Notes: generated from the sequence alone by a model not told the origin. Positions 1-9,357 are shown, numbered from the stretch's first letter. The stretch is DNA of 64,000 nt from Aggregatilinea lenta (GCF_003569045.1 NZ_BFCB01000003.1:2356001-2420000), one strand, 5' to 3'. Numbers and translations: made by a program.

Positions 1-377
<377 letters not shown>

Positions 378-420
378 TTTTCCGCGTACATCATCACGCG
401 GACCGAACGATGAGAACTTG

Positions 421-456
421 GCAGGCCCGGAACACATCTCGTTGTTCCGGGCCTGC
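421..456 (+). terminator. Strong hairpin between eno and pyk
   Basis: A perfect 14-bp stem (421-434 pairing with 443-456) with an 8-nt loop lies 44 bp after the enolase stop and 20 bp before the pyk start. No T-run follows it. It may therefore act as an RNA-stabilising or attenuating element rather than a classical intrinsic terminator. Confidence 0.5.
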
Positions 457-476
457 TGTGTAAACAAGGGGATGGC

Positions 477-1946
477 ATGGAATCGCACCTGGACTACCAC
501 AAGCGGACCAAGATCGTAGCGACCATTGGGCCGGCATCGTCTGATGTCGGCATGCTGCGGGCGATGATCCGCGCCGGGATGGACGTCGCGCGCATCAACT
601 TCAGCCACGGGGATTACGAAACGCACGCCCGTAATATCGCCAACATCCGGCATGTGGCGGCGGAGGAAGATGTAGTCGTCGCGATCATCGGGGACCTGCA
701 AGGACCCAAGCTGCGGCTGGGTGACCTCGCAGTCGATCCGCTTGAGCTGACCGAAGGCGACGAACTGACGCTGTCCCCGCATGAAAACGCCGATCCCGAG
801 CAGCCGTTCCTCGTGCCGATGCCGCATCCCGACGTTCTGCGCGATCTCAAGTTGGGCGACCGCATGCTGGTGGACGACGGCCAGATGGAGTTCGTGGTGC
901 GCAGCAAAAAGGGCGACACGGTCGTTATCGAGGTGCTGACGGGCGGCATGCTGCATTCGCGCAAGGGCGTGTCGTTGCCCGACACGAGCCTGACGCTCTC
1001 CGCTATCACCGACAAGGATCGCGAAGACGTCAAGTTTGCCATCGAGCAGAAGGTCGATTTCATTGCCATGTCGTTCGTGCGCTCCGCCGATGACCTGCGC
1101 GAGCTGGGCTGGCTGGTGCGCCACCTGAACGGCGATGTGGCGCTGATCGCCAAAATCGAAAAAGCGGAGGCCATCGTCAATTTCGAGGGCATCCTGGAGC
1201 ATTCGGATGCGATCATGGTCGCGCGCGGCGACCTGGGCGTGGAGACGCCCGCCGAGCGCGTGCCAGTCTACCAGAAGACGATCATCCGCCGCTGCAATCA
1301 GGTCGGCAAGCCGGTTATCACGGCGACGCAGATGCTCAACAGCATGATCGAAAGCCCGCGTCCCACCCGCGCCGAGGCCAGCGACGTGGCGAACGCGATC
1401 TTCGACGGCACGGACGCGGTCATGCTCTCCGGCGAGACGGCGGTGGGCAAATATCCGCTGCAATCGATCGAGATTATGACGCGCATCGCGCATATTGCGG
1501 AACAATACCTGCGCGAGCATCACGAGAGTCAGCCCAAGCTGACGCTGGACGAACTGCATACCGAGCAGCGCCGCAGCGTGTCGGCGGCGATCAGCCACGT
1601 CACGGACGAGATCGCGGATCTGCTTGACGCCAAGCTGATCGTGGCGAGCACGTGGACCGGCTACACGGCCCGGCGCGTGGCGCGCGAGCGCCCCTATACG
1701 CCGATCCTGGCGGCGACGCCCAGCCGCATCACGTATAACCGGCTGGCGCTGGTCTGGGGCGTGCGCCCGATGCTGGTGGACGAATTCCGCACCATCGACG
1801 AGATGACCGAGGTGATCATGCGCACGGCAGGCGAGCAGGAGATGGTCGAGCCGGGCGATCTGGTCGTGATTATCGGCGGTGTGCCCTTTGGCGTGGGCAA
1901 CCAGACCAATTTCATGAAGGTGCTTCGCGTCGGCGAACGAGAGTAG
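477..1946 (+). CDS. pyk: Pyruvate kinase
   Basis: Transfers phosphate from phosphoenolpyruvate to ADP, giving pyruvate and ATP in the cytoplasm. At 489 residues it has the length of the standard bacterial enzyme without the extra C-terminal PEP-utiliser domain. Visible signatures are KIVATIGPAS near the N-terminus, the active-site segment IAKIEKAEA, MVARGDLGVE and the K/Mg region ITATQMLNSM. The ATG follows an AAGGGGATGG ribosome-binding stretch. It is 100 bp downstream of enolase and 15 bp upstream of the transporter gene, so these probably form one glycolytic transcription unit, possibly modulated by the hairpin at 421-456. Confidence 0.97.
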   Translation: MESHLDYHKRTKIVATIGPASSDVGMLRAMIRAGMDVARINFSHGDYETHARNIANIRHVAAEEDVVVAIIGDLQGPKLRLGDLAVDPLELTEGDELTLSPHENADPEQPFLVPMPHPDVLRDLKLGDRMLVDDGQMEFVVRSKKGDTVVIEVLTGGMLHSRKGVSLPDTSLTLSAITDKDREDVKFAIEQKVDFIAMSFVRSADDLRELGWLVRHLNGDVALIAKIEKAEAIVNFEGILEHSDAIMVARGDLGVETPAERVPVYQKTIIRRCNQVGKPVITATQMLNSMIESPRPTRAEASDVANAIFDGTDAVMLSGETAVGKYPLQSIEIMTRIAHIAEQYLREHHESQPKLTLDELHTEQRRSVSAAISHVTDEIADLLDAKLIVASTWTGYTARRVARERPYTPILAATPSRITYNRLALVWGVRPMLVDEFRTIDEMTEVIMRTAGEQEMVEPGDLVVIIGGVPFGVGNQTNFMKVLRVGERE

Positions 1947-1961
1947 GATCGGTAGGGGGCA

Positions 1962-2879
1962 ATGGCCGATCTGCTTTCGGTTCTCTATAACGTCATCAGT
2001 CCCATCTTTATTGTTGCAGGCGTTGCATGGGTTGCGGACCGCCGGATTGGCCTCGATCCGCAGCCGCTGTCGCGCGCGCTCATTTACGTGTTCTCGCCCT
2101 GCCTGGTGCTGAACAGCCTCGTGCATTCCGACATGGGCGGCGACGAGGCGCTGTCGCTGGCCGCGGTGGCGTTCTTCGGGTCGATCGGGATGGCGCTGGT
2201 AGCGTGGGGCGTCGCGCGGGCGTGGGGCTTCGACCAGCGGCTGGAAAGCGCATTTATGCTCGGCGTGGTGCTGATCAACGCCGGAAACTACGGGTTGCCG
2301 CTCAACCGCCTCGCGTTCGGCCCTGAGGGTGAATCGCGGGCGATGATCTACTTCATCGCCACATACATGATCTCCAATTCACTCGGCGTATTTCTGGCCG
2401 CACGCGGCAGCCGCTCGACGTGGGAAGCGGTGCGCACGGTGTTTACGATCCCGCTGCCTTACGCCGTGTTTGCGGGCCTGTTCCTGAACGTGACGAAAGT
2501 GCCGCTGCCAGGGCCGGTGAACGAAACGGTCGGGCTGCTGGCGCAGGCGTCGATCCCCAGCATGCTCGTCGTACTGGGCATCCAGCTCTCACGGGCGCAC
2601 TTCGCGGGGCGGATCGCGCCGATGCTGGCGGCTGGCGGCTTGCGGCTGCTCGTGTCGCCGCTGATCGCGTTGGGGCTGGTGCTGCTGTTGGGGCTGACGG
2701 GCGTCACGCGGCAGGTGGCGATCATCGAGGCGGCGATGCCGTCCGCCGTGATCAGTAGCGTGTTGGCAACCGAGTTCGGCGCGGATTCCGACTTCGTGAC
2801 GGGCGTCGTGCTCCTGACGACGCTGGCGAGCATCCTCACGCTGAGCGTGCTGCTGCTGCTCGTCGGGTGGAGTGGGTAA
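1962..2879 (+). CDS. AEC (auxin efflux carrier) family transporter
   Basis: A 305-residue integral membrane protein with about ten hydrophobic segments in the two-half arrangement of the AEC family (bacterial members export organic acids such as malate). The N-terminal ISPIFIVAGVAWVADRR and the helix-breaking NAGNYGLPLN segment near residue 110 are typical. The ATG follows pyk by only 15 bp, with an AGGGGG ribosome-binding sequence. Substrate cannot be read from sequence; placement after eno-pyk would suit export of a carboxylate, which is inference. Confidence 0.85.
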   Translation: MADLLSVLYNVISPIFIVAGVAWVADRRIGLDPQPLSRALIYVFSPCLVLNSLVHSDMGGDEALSLAAVAFFGSIGMALVAWGVARAWGFDQRLESAFMLGVVLINAGNYGLPLNRLAFGPEGESRAMIYFIATYMISNSLGVFLAARGSRSTWEAVRTVFTIPLPYAVFAGLFLNVTKVPLPGPVNETVGLLAQASIPSMLVVLGIQLSRAHFAGRIAPMLAAGGLRLLVSPLIALGLVLLLGLTGVTRQVAIIEAAMPSAVISSVLATEFGADSDFVTGVVLLTTLASILTLSVLLLLVGWSG

Positions 2880-2930
2880 AAGCAGCCGTTTGCAATTGGC
2901 TGTTAGCCGTTAGCAAGAGCAAAAACTGAT

Positions 2931-3020
2931 CTCACCTCCGGCATTTCTCCAATCAAGTTGGAGGGGGAGACAACCGTGATTCGGTGCGGGCGTAGGGGCG
3001 TATCGCGATACGCCCCTACG
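2931..3020. repeat. Intergenic palindromic repeats, including a perfect 30-bp palindrome
   Basis: Two elements lie between convergent genes. Positions 2931-2974 hold a hairpin of the type 'ctcacctccgg... ctccaa tcaag ttggag'. Positions 2991-3020 are a perfect 30-bp inverted repeat with no loop, arms ending in GTAGGGGCGTAT. Close relatives of both occur at 34561-34806, 37921-38065, 43975-44137, 54210-54290 and 56513-56605. The 30-bp palindrome could also stop transcription from both sides, but it lacks T-runs. Confidence 0.75.
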
Positions 3021-3047
3021 CGATCAAGGGCAGGTGTTCGGCGGACG

Positions 3048-4904
3048 TCAGGAGCCGGTCACGCCCCACAGGTGGATCGTGCTGCCCGGCCCCTCGTACG
3101 TGATGAACGCCAGCGTCGTGGCGTCCGGGCTGAGGATCAGGCTGCGAACCGCCGCGCCCGGCTCCGCGCCGAGATCGGCCAGCGTGCCGACCTGTTCGCC
3201 CGTGGTGATATCCCTCAGGTGCAGCGTCGTGTCGCTTTCGGTGTCCGCTGCCGCGCCGCCCGCCGTCGCCAGGATGTTCTCCTCGAGGCCGAAGGTCAGC
3301 GCCAGCACCGGATCGGCGTGGCCTTCCAGCACCAGCGACTGATCGGTCCCGATCTCCCACAGCCGCACGAGGGCGTCGTCTCCGGCGGCGGCCAGCCACG
3401 TGCCATCCGGCTTGAACAGCACGGCGCGCACGGGCGCGGTCGCATCATCATAGGTGGCCGCCAGCGTGCCGCTGATCACGTCCCACAGCCGCACGGTGTT
3501 GTCCACGCTGGCGGACGCCAGCAGGGTGCCGTCCACGTTGAAGGTGAGATCGGTCACCATGCCCGTGTGTCCTTCCAGCATGGCGATCGCGTCGCCGGTA
3601 GTGGCGTTCCACAGCCGGATCTCGCTGCCCTCGCCGGTGTCTTCATCCCCGCCCGCCGATGCCAGCACCGATCCGTCCGGGCTGAAGGCGACGGCGCGCA
3701 CGGACGCCGTGTGCCCCTGGAGCACGGCGATCTGCCCGCCGATGGAGGTGTCCCACAGGCGGACCGTGCCGTCGGCGTGGGCGGTTGCCAGGATGCCGGT
3801 CACCGTGTTGAACGCGGCATCGTAGACGGGGCCGTTGGGCACGCTCAGCAGGCGCGGCGCAAGGTCGAAGTTGGTCGTGCCGAACAGCCAGACGCCCTGT
3901 GCTGCCGTGATCGCCAGCGTGCCGCCGTCTGGTGACCACGCGATCTGCGTCACTTCGTCGTTCAGCGTCAGGGCCTGGAAGTTGGTCAGGTTCTCGAAGT
4001 TGTCCAGCGTCAGCGGTTCGCGGTCGGCGGGCAGGTCGTACTGCGCGCTGTCCAGCGGCGTGACCGTGCCCGGTGCGGGCACGACAGCTTCCGCCGCTTC
4101 CGTTCCGGCAGGCTCAGCGGATTCGGTCCCCGCCGGGGCAGCAGCGGGCGGCACGCCTTCTGGCGCGAAGGCGTAGTCGTCGGCGGTGCCTTCGGACACC
4201 CAGCCGACCATCGAGTCGTACTCGATGCGCCACCACGCCTGCGACTCGGCGCACTGCGGGCCGTCGAGCACCGTTACTACGTCGCCCGGCGTCACCTCAC
4301 CGATGACGGCGCTGCTGCTGTTGGGCGCGCTCCACATCACCGGCGCGGCGAGGTCGGCATTGGCACTCGCTTCGCCGCCTGCCACCAGCCGCGAGGCGGG
4401 CGCATCGGGGCAGATGTCGATGGCTTCAAACGTCGCGTCGGGATCGACCGTGCCCGTCACGCTGACGTTGGGCAGCGCGGTGGGCGCAGGCGTCAGCGTG
4501 GTCGCCCCGGATGGTGTGGCCGCGGTTCCCGGCGCGGCAGTGGCGGCAGGGGTCGGCGTGGTCTGGGCTGCAGCCTCGCCCGCGCACAGGATCAGCGTGC
4601 CCCCGGCGGACGGGACGCGGTAGTCGTAGGCGACGCCGTTATAGGTGAGCAGGAAGCGGTACGCATTCACGGATCCCTGCGTCGCGTTGGCGGCGGCATA
4701 CGCACAGCCGAGGCTGGAATCGGGATAAGTGACCTGATCCCAGCGCCACGTTTCCAGCGTATCGAGCGTGACGGTCGCCCCGACACGTCCGCTGAGATCG
4801 GCCAGCACGTCGTCGAGCACGGCGGGCGGGTCCTGCGCGGAGACGATCGCGACCGGGACGAGCAGTACCAATACGAACACAACCAGAGCCGTTCGTCGTA
4901 ACAC
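3048..4904 (-). CDS. Secreted SH3-like and WD40 beta-propeller protein
   Basis: About 618 residues. A hydrophobic signal segment (RRTALVVFVLVLLVPVAIV) is followed by an N-terminal domain, a Thr/Pro/Ala-rich linker, an SH3-like domain (around VIGEVTPGDVVTVLDG ... WWRIEYDSMVGWV) and a C-terminal beta-propeller. I count about seven WD40 blades, with repeats such as ADGTVRLWDT, ASVDNTVRLWDV and DDALVRLWEI. The start chosen is GTG at 4904 because GAGGAGG lies 5 nt before it; a longer form from a TTG at 4928 is possible but has no such site. Probably an extracytoplasmic interaction scaffold; ligand unknown. Confidence 0.85.
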   Translation of the reverse strand: MLRRTALVVFVLVLLVPVAIVSAQDPPAVLDDVLADLSGRVGATVTLDTLETWRWDQVTYPDSSLGCAYAAANATQGSVNAYRFLLTYNGVAYDYRVPSAGGTLILCAGEAAAQTTPTPAATAAPGTAATPSGATTLTPAPTALPNVSVTGTVDPDATFEAIDICPDAPASRLVAGGEASANADLAAPVMWSAPNSSSAVIGEVTPGDVVTVLDGPQCAESQAWWRIEYDSMVGWVSEGTADDYAFAPEGVPPAAAPAGTESAEPAGTEAAEAVVPAPGTVTPLDSAQYDLPADREPLTLDNFENLTNFQALTLNDEVTQIAWSPDGGTLAITAAQGVWLFGTTNFDLAPRLLSVPNGPVYDAAFNTVTGILATAHADGTVRLWDTSIGGQIAVLQGHTASVRAVAFSPDGSVLASAGGDEDTGEGSEIRLWNATTGDAIAMLEGHTGMVTDLTFNVDGTLLASASVDNTVRLWDVISGTLAATYDDATAPVRAVLFKPDGTWLAAAGDDALVRLWEIGTDQSLVLEGHADPVLALTFGLEENILATAGGAAADTESDTTLHLRDITTGEQVGTLADLGAEPGAAVRSLILSPDATTLAFITYEGPGSTIHLWGVTGS

Positions 4905-4958
4905 GACACCCTCCTCATTACAACCCAATATGAACGTGTTCGCTTCAGATTGTAAGGG

Positions 4959-5510
4959 TTAGAAAGCGTCGTCGTCTACAAACTCGACCGGGCTATCACC
5001 CTCCGGCACGGTATCGTAGTCGGGTGGTGGGGCGACCACAGCCTGCCGCCGGGCGGTGGATCGGGCTTCGCCGGGCGCGATCTGCGGTGTGGCGCAGTAG
5101 GGGCACAGGTTCCAGGGGAGCTCAAGGAGCTGGCCGCAGTTTACGCACGGCTTGCGCAGCTTGGTGTGGCAGTAGGGGCAGACCTGCCAGTCGGTGTGGA
5201 CCGGGCGACCACAGCCGGGGCAGATCGGTTTTTCCTCAATGTTCTGGAGCAGGGCTTCCTCTTCGAGCGAGCGCTCGTAGGCTTCAGCCAGCGTCTCGCT
5301 GGGGCGCAGCAGGATGTAGACAATCAGACCGAAGACGCCCAGCACGGCGACCAGCAGCGTGGACGCGATCTGTGCCAGCGGATCGCGCGAGCGGCGGTGC
5401 ATATCGCGCCAGGTCCAGATGATCAGCCCCAGCCAGATGGCGGTGGCGACAGCGCCCGTGACGGTGATGGCGACCAGCAGAATCGTGTTTAGGCTGTCCT
5501 GATCAAACAT
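4959..5510 (-). CDS. Membrane-anchored double zinc-ribbon protein
   Basis: A 183-residue protein with two hydrophobic helices in the first 70 residues (about 8-30 and 46-68), a short acidic linker, then two zinc ribbons. The cysteine pairs are CPGC, CPYC, CVNC and CPYC, enough for two Zn sites. The tail is acidic. Such double zinc-ribbon proteins are common in Chloroflexota and mostly of unknown function; the ribbons would face the cytoplasm if the helices form a hairpin. It lies between two other envelope genes on the same strand. Confidence 0.75.
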   Translation of the reverse strand: MFDQDSLNTILLVAITVTGAVATAIWLGLIIWTWRDMHRRSRDPLAQIASTLLVAVLGVFGLIVYILLRPSETLAEAYERSLEEEALLQNIEEKPICPGCGRPVHTDWQVCPYCHTKLRKPCVNCGQLLELPWNLCPYCATPQIAPGEARSTARRQAVVAPPPDYDTVPEGDSPVEFVDDDAF

Positions 5511-5585
5511 CGCGTTCTCTCTTTTCCACAGGTGTGCGCATCGTCATGGTGATGGTGACCATCTGGGCGTGACATCCTGGCGATC

Positions 5586-5616
5586 GTCAGTCCTGATCAT
5601 CAGTCCTGATCGTCAG
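5586..5616. repeat. 13-bp tandem repeat, about 2.4 copies
   Basis: The unit RTCAGTCCTGATC is repeated at 5586-5598 and 5599-5611 and then begins a third time. It lies in the gap upstream of the zinc-ribbon gene and just after the stop of the next minus-strand gene. It could be an operator or a small slippage repeat. Confidence 0.6.
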
Positions 5617-5626
5617 TATAGCGTCG

Positions 5627-6934
5627 TCACTGCGTCAGAGCGACGATCGTGTTGGACGTGGGCAGCGTCGCCAGCAGCGAGACTTCGTCCACCAGCACGT
5701 CGAAGCGGTGGCCCGACGCGTAAAACTCGATACTCGTCACCGTGCCGGGGCGGTACGCCGCCGGGATCTTGGCGAACAGATCGCCCTCGTACGTATACCA
5801 GGCGCCGCTATTGATGCGATCGTGATCTTCGTAGCACGAGTCGCACTTGGTCAGCCCGCCGACGTTGGGCGTGAAGTTAACGTAAAAGCCATGATACCAG
5901 TCGCGGTCGGTGCCGTCGATGTCCTTGTAGGTCATGTGCAGCATGAGCGGGCACTCCGAGCCGACCTGCCCGCAGCCGCTCAGGTACTGCTCCAGCACCA
6001 TGAGGCGCACGCGCAGCGTCAGGCTGGTGTAGGGCGCCACTTCTAGCCCGGTTCCCGGCTCGCCCAGGGTTTGAATGCAGCCGATCGCGCCGGGATCGTA
6101 GCTGGGCAGCAGGCGCTCCAGGCTGATCACGGACAAACCGTCGAGCCGTTCGAACTTGAAGTCACCCTCAGGCGCGTTGGGCGCGTCCGACGAGGGCCGC
6201 CAGCCGCAGCTCCACCCGACCGGCCATTCGCTTTCGTTAGCCTGAACGAACTGGCTGTCGGTCAGCAGGTTGAGCGGCGCGTTGCCGATGCGAATGCTCT
6301 GGTCGCTGGCGAGCAGCAGCGCTTCGCTACCCGCCGCGACGTGCTGCGTGCGCCGGTCCGCCGCGATCAGCGTGGCGCTGCCCTGCTGCGTGCTGATTTT
6401 TATGTAGGTGGGCGTGCTGTCGATCAGGTACATGCCGCCCTCGCTGATGCGGATCGTGCCCAGCGGCCCGTTGATGTCGAAGCGCATTTCGCGATCGAGG
6501 CCGTCGCGCAGCCAGACTTCCAGGCGACCGTTCGTGCCGCCCAACTGGATCGCGTAGGGGTTGTCGCTGAGGCTGAAGCGGGGCCGGACGGCGTTTTCCA
6601 TCGTGACGACGCTGCTGCTGTCGATGGTGACGGTGGCGAGCATGTCGCCGGAGTAGGGGTCGGCGAACGAGAGATAGCCCTCGGCGAGATTGTCCGTGCT
6701 CAGGCGATAGTGCCGTCCTACCTGCGCGTCTTCCTTGATGGCGGATTCGCCGTCGGAATCGGGCCGGGCCAGGCTGATCGTGTTGCGTCCCACGTGAAGC
6801 ACGACGCTTAGCTGAGTCGGCGATTCGAGCAGCAGCCAGCGGGTGAAGACGATCGAGCCGCCGCATAACAGACTGAAGATCGCCAGCCCGCTCAACATGG
6901 TGAGCCAGGCCAGACGATGGGGATTATTCAGCAT
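5627..6934 (-). CDS. Membrane-anchored protein with FecR-like region
   Basis: A 435-residue protein with one N-terminal transmembrane helix (about residues 11-34). Its middle region (about 80-215) has the alternating small beta-strand pattern of FecR-type domains, ending in a 'V.AGSEALL' element like the AG motif of that family. The C-terminal 200 residues look like a beta-sandwich and contain several cysteines (CGQVGSEC, CDSC) that could form disulfides outside the cell. GAGG precedes the ATG. No partner sigma factor is visible in the window, so the FecR assignment is tentative and the role is unknown. Confidence 0.55.
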   Translation of the reverse strand: MLNNPHRLAWLTMLSGLAIFSLLCGGSIVFTRWLLLESPTQLSVVLHVGRNTISLARPDSDGESAIKEDAQVGRHYRLSTDNLAEGYLSFADPYSGDMLATVTIDSSSVVTMENAVRPRFSLSDNPYAIQLGGTNGRLEVWLRDGLDREMRFDINGPLGTIRISEGGMYLIDSTPTYIKISTQQGSATLIAADRRTQHVAAGSEALLLASDQSIRIGNAPLNLLTDSQFVQANESEWPVGWSCGWRPSSDAPNAPEGDFKFERLDGLSVISLERLLPSYDPGAIGCIQTLGEPGTGLEVAPYTSLTLRVRLMVLEQYLSGCGQVGSECPLMLHMTYKDIDGTDRDWYHGFYVNFTPNVGGLTKCDSCYEDHDRINSGAWYTYEGDLFAKIPAAYRPGTVTSIEFYASGHRFDVLVDEVSLLATLPTSNTIVALTQ

Positions 6935-7070
6935 AACGCCTCAGAAAAACAGCGGTTAGCGATCAGCCATTGGCGTTTAGCGCAGGCAAAGAACGGATTC
7001 CGGCGAGTCTGTGGGCGTTCTTGCGTTTGATTGGGCTAATCGCCAACTGCTAACGGCTAATTGCTCGCTC

Positions 7071-7367
7071 TCAATACCGGATATTGAACCCGCCGAACTC
7101 GCCCGTCGCGCGGTCGTAGTGGCGCTCGACGCGTTCCACCTCGGCCAGACGCGGCCCCCGGTGCAGGAAGCGTTCCAGCGCCTGGACCTGGCTGCGCGGC
7201 CCTTCCGCGACGACCTCCACCGTGCCGTCGAAGCGGTTGGTCACCCAACCCGTCAGGCCGAGCTGCGCGGCTTCGCGCTGCGTGTTGGCCCGGAAGTTGA
7301 CGCCCTGCACCAGCCCGTGAATCACGGCATGCAGCCGGACGCGATCGTCCTGATGTTCGCTCGACAT
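7071..7367 (-). CDS. acyP: Acylphosphatase
   Basis: A 98-residue cytoplasmic enzyme that hydrolyses acyl phosphates such as carbamoyl phosphate and 1,3-bisphosphoglycerate. It shows the family signatures GLVQGVNFR, with the phosphate-binding arginine, and GWVTNRFDGTVEVVAEG, with the catalytic asparagine. The more usual form of the first motif is G.VQGVGFR, so Asn for Gly is a mild deviation. The C-terminal FNIRY matches the family end. A sigma70-type promoter lies upstream at 7400-7428. Confidence 0.93.
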   Translation of the reverse strand: MSSEHQDDRVRLHAVIHGLVQGVNFRANTQREAAQLGLTGWVTNRFDGTVEVVAEGPRSQVQALERFLHRGPRLAEVERVERHYDRATGEFGGFNIRY

Positions 7368-7399
7368 GATCTGACTCTGTTCAGCGATATTGAGTGCCC

Positions 7400-7428
7400 A
7401 TTATAACAGGGGGCAGAAGGTGGAACAA
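7400..7428 (-). promoter_or_regulatory. Sigma70-type promoter for acyP
   Basis: On the minus strand TTGTTC (7423-7428) and TATAAT (7400-7405) are separated by 17 bp. The -10 is perfect. It would start transcription about 25 bp before the acyP ATG. Confidence 0.6.
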
Positions 7429-7499
7429 CGCCGGGCGCGGCGGGGAAGGGGCCGCCTGCCTGGGCCACGCGAGGCCGCAGGCAGGGCGCGGTGAGGGCG

Positions 7500-8066
7500 T
7501 TAGTCGGACGCCGAGTGATCGGTGGGTTGGTTGCGCAGCTCATCCACGCGGCGGCGCATGTTGTGCGCATCCTCGTCGTTCGGGTTCGTTTCCAGCGCGC
7601 GAGTGAAGGCGGCGAAGGCCTCGTTCCACTCGCGGCGGTCGATGTGGATCAGGCCCACATTGTAGTGCACGTTCGGATAGCTCGGATCAAGCTCGATGAC
7701 GCGCGCATAGGCCGCCAGCGCGCGCGCGCGCCGCTCGGCGTTGGCCGTGATCAGCTTGCCCAGGTAGGCTGCGCCGAGGTTGGACCACACGGCGGGGTTT
7801 TCCGGGGCCAGCTCGGAGGCGCGCTCCATCAGCGGCACGGCGTGGCGGTGACGCTCGGCCAGGATGTAGGCTCCGGCGAGGTTGGTCAGCACGTCTACGT
7901 CGTCCGGGTGGAATTCCAGGCATTCTTCCAGCAGCGGGATCGCCTCGCGGCTACTGCCGTGCGTCAGCAGGAAGGCCGCCTGGCGCATCATGCGGCGGAA
8001 GGCTTCTTCGTTCATGGGCGGCTTCTGAGGCTGGTCAGAAGTCGAGTTCGTAGCGTTTTCGGCCAT
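7500..8066 (-). CDS. Tetratricopeptide repeat (TPR) protein
   Basis: A 188-residue soluble protein with about four TPR units between residues 25 and 170; examples are the repeats around AIPLLEECLEFHPDDVDVLT, AVPLMERASELAPENPAVWS and ALAAYARVIELDPSYPNVHY. TPRs are protein-interaction scaffolds. No signal peptide or membrane helix is seen, so it is probably cytoplasmic. GGAG lies 8 nt before the ATG. It follows the HEAT-repeat gene on the same strand, and a shared scaffold role is possible but unproven. Confidence 0.85.
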   Translation of the reverse strand: MAENATNSTSDQPQKPPMNEEAFRRMMRQAAFLLTHGSSREAIPLLEECLEFHPDDVDVLTNLAGAYILAERHRHAVPLMERASELAPENPAVWSNLGAAYLGKLITANAERRARALAAYARVIELDPSYPNVHYNVGLIHIDRREWNEAFAAFTRALETNPNDEDAHNMRRRVDELRNQPTDHSASD

Positions 8067-8187
8067 ATCAGGTGCTCCAGGCTTGAGTCGATCGGGTGCA
8101 GGCTGCTCAGGGCAGCAAACGGTCGTCCGGGGATAGCTGCTGCCCGGACGACCGGCAAGTTACAGGGAACGGAAGCGATGCGCCCGG

Positions 8188-9288
8188 CTAGAAGCGATAG
8201 TCTTCCTCGTCACTGGCCCAGGCTTCGTCATCTTCCTCTTCGTAATCCTCTTCCTCGTCCTCATCTTCGTCTTCGTCGCGCAGCAGGTCATAGCCGAGAT
8301 CGTCGTCATCGTCGTCCTCGTCGAGGTCGCCGAAGTCGAACAGCGGCAGCAGATCCTGCCCGGCGAGCGTCGCCATCGACTGCGCCTCGGCGATCGCGTC
8401 GTTGAGTTCGTCGTCGCCCGCGTCGTCGGCCAGCGCGGCCAGTTCGTTGAGTACCTTGCGCGCGGTGCTGCCGCCGATCTCGCCCATCGCCCAGATCGCG
8501 GCCTCCTGGATCTCGCGGTCGTCGTCGTAGGCCAGCTCGATCAGGCGGGGCAGGGCCTTTTGCAGCTCCAGCTCGCCGGAGGCGCGGGCCGCTTCGTAGC
8601 GCAGTTCCGGCTCGTCGCTGGACAGCTCGTCCAGGATCTGCTTGGCCCACGTTTCGTCGCACGACCGGCCCATCGCATAGACCGCGCTGACGCGCATTGG
8701 CAGATCGTCGGACTGGTACGCCTCGTGGATCAGGTCCTTGACGCCTTCGCGTCCGCAGTTGGAGATGGCCTCCAACGCGCGGCGGCGCACGTCGAAGTCC
8801 TCGTGGAGGTCGTAATAGAGCGCCAGCACGGCGTCTTGCAGGCGAGTGTTGAAATAGTCGGGCAGCTTGCCCAGCTCGCCCCGCAGCACGAACAGCCCCA
8901 GCGTGCGGGTCGCCGCGGCGCGCACGTCCGAGAACGGATCGTGTAGTGCCATCTGGATCACGCGCTCGATGGTGTTCATCGCGGCGTCTTCAAGCACGCC
9001 TTCCACCGCGCTGCGGCGCACTTCGGAATCGGGATCTTGCAGCGCCATGTGAATGATCGCGCTGAAGTCCAGCTCAAAGTTTGTCTCAGCCGTTTCGACC
9101 AGCCGCAGCACGAGGTTGCGGCGCCGTTCGGCAGAGAGGTCGGGCCAGGCCGCGCGGAATGCGTCCCACTGTGCCCCGTCCAGATCCGACAGGCTGTAGA
9201 TCGCCTCGGCGGTGAACGAGGCGTCGGGATCGCGCAGCAGGTTCAGCGTGCGCCCAAACTTTGACGTGGTTGTCTGCTTGGTAACCAT
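8188..9288 (-). CDS. HEAT-repeat protein with poly-acidic tail
   Basis: A 366-residue helical-repeat protein. HEAT units run from about residue 60 to 290, with repeat cores such as DPDSEVRRSAVEGVLE, DPFSDVRAAATRTLG and DDREIQEAAIWAMGEIG. The last 50 residues are almost all Asp and Glu. HEAT solenoids bind proteins and the acidic tail could bind a basic partner or mimic nucleic acid; neither is shown here. A Pho-box-like array sits directly upstream (9310-9357). No signal peptide is visible. Confidence 0.85.
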   Translation of the reverse strand: MVTKQTTTSKFGRTLNLLRDPDASFTAEAIYSLSDLDGAQWDAFRAAWPDLSAERRRNLVLRLVETAETNFELDFSAIIHMALQDPDSEVRRSAVEGVLEDAAMNTIERVIQMALHDPFSDVRAAATRTLGLFVLRGELGKLPDYFNTRLQDAVLALYYDLHEDFDVRRRALEAISNCGREGVKDLIHEAYQSDDLPMRVSAVYAMGRSCDETWAKQILDELSSDEPELRYEAARASGELELQKALPRLIELAYDDDREIQEAAIWAMGEIGGSTARKVLNELAALADDAGDDELNDAIAEAQSMATLAGQDLLPLFDFGDLDEDDDDDDLGYDLLRDEDEDEDEEEDYEEEDDEAWASDEEDYRF

Positions 9289-9309
9289 GCGCAGTGTGTG
9301 TCCTCTTGG

Positions 9310-9357
9310 TTTAACCTGCGTTTAACGTACTTATCGGGCTTAACCTGGACTTAACCT
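9310..9357. promoter_or_regulatory. Pho-box-like array of four TTAAC octamers
   Basis: On the plus strand TTAAC occurs at 9311, 9322, 9340 and 9351, giving two pairs with exactly 11-bp spacing. The second pair reads CTTAACCT GGA CTTAACCT (9339-9357). Direct repeats one helical turn apart are how PhoB/OmpR-family dimers bind, and CTTAACCT is the octamer described for cyanobacterial Pho boxes. The array lies between the rseP stop and the HEAT gene start. The regulator is not in this window. Confidence 0.55.
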
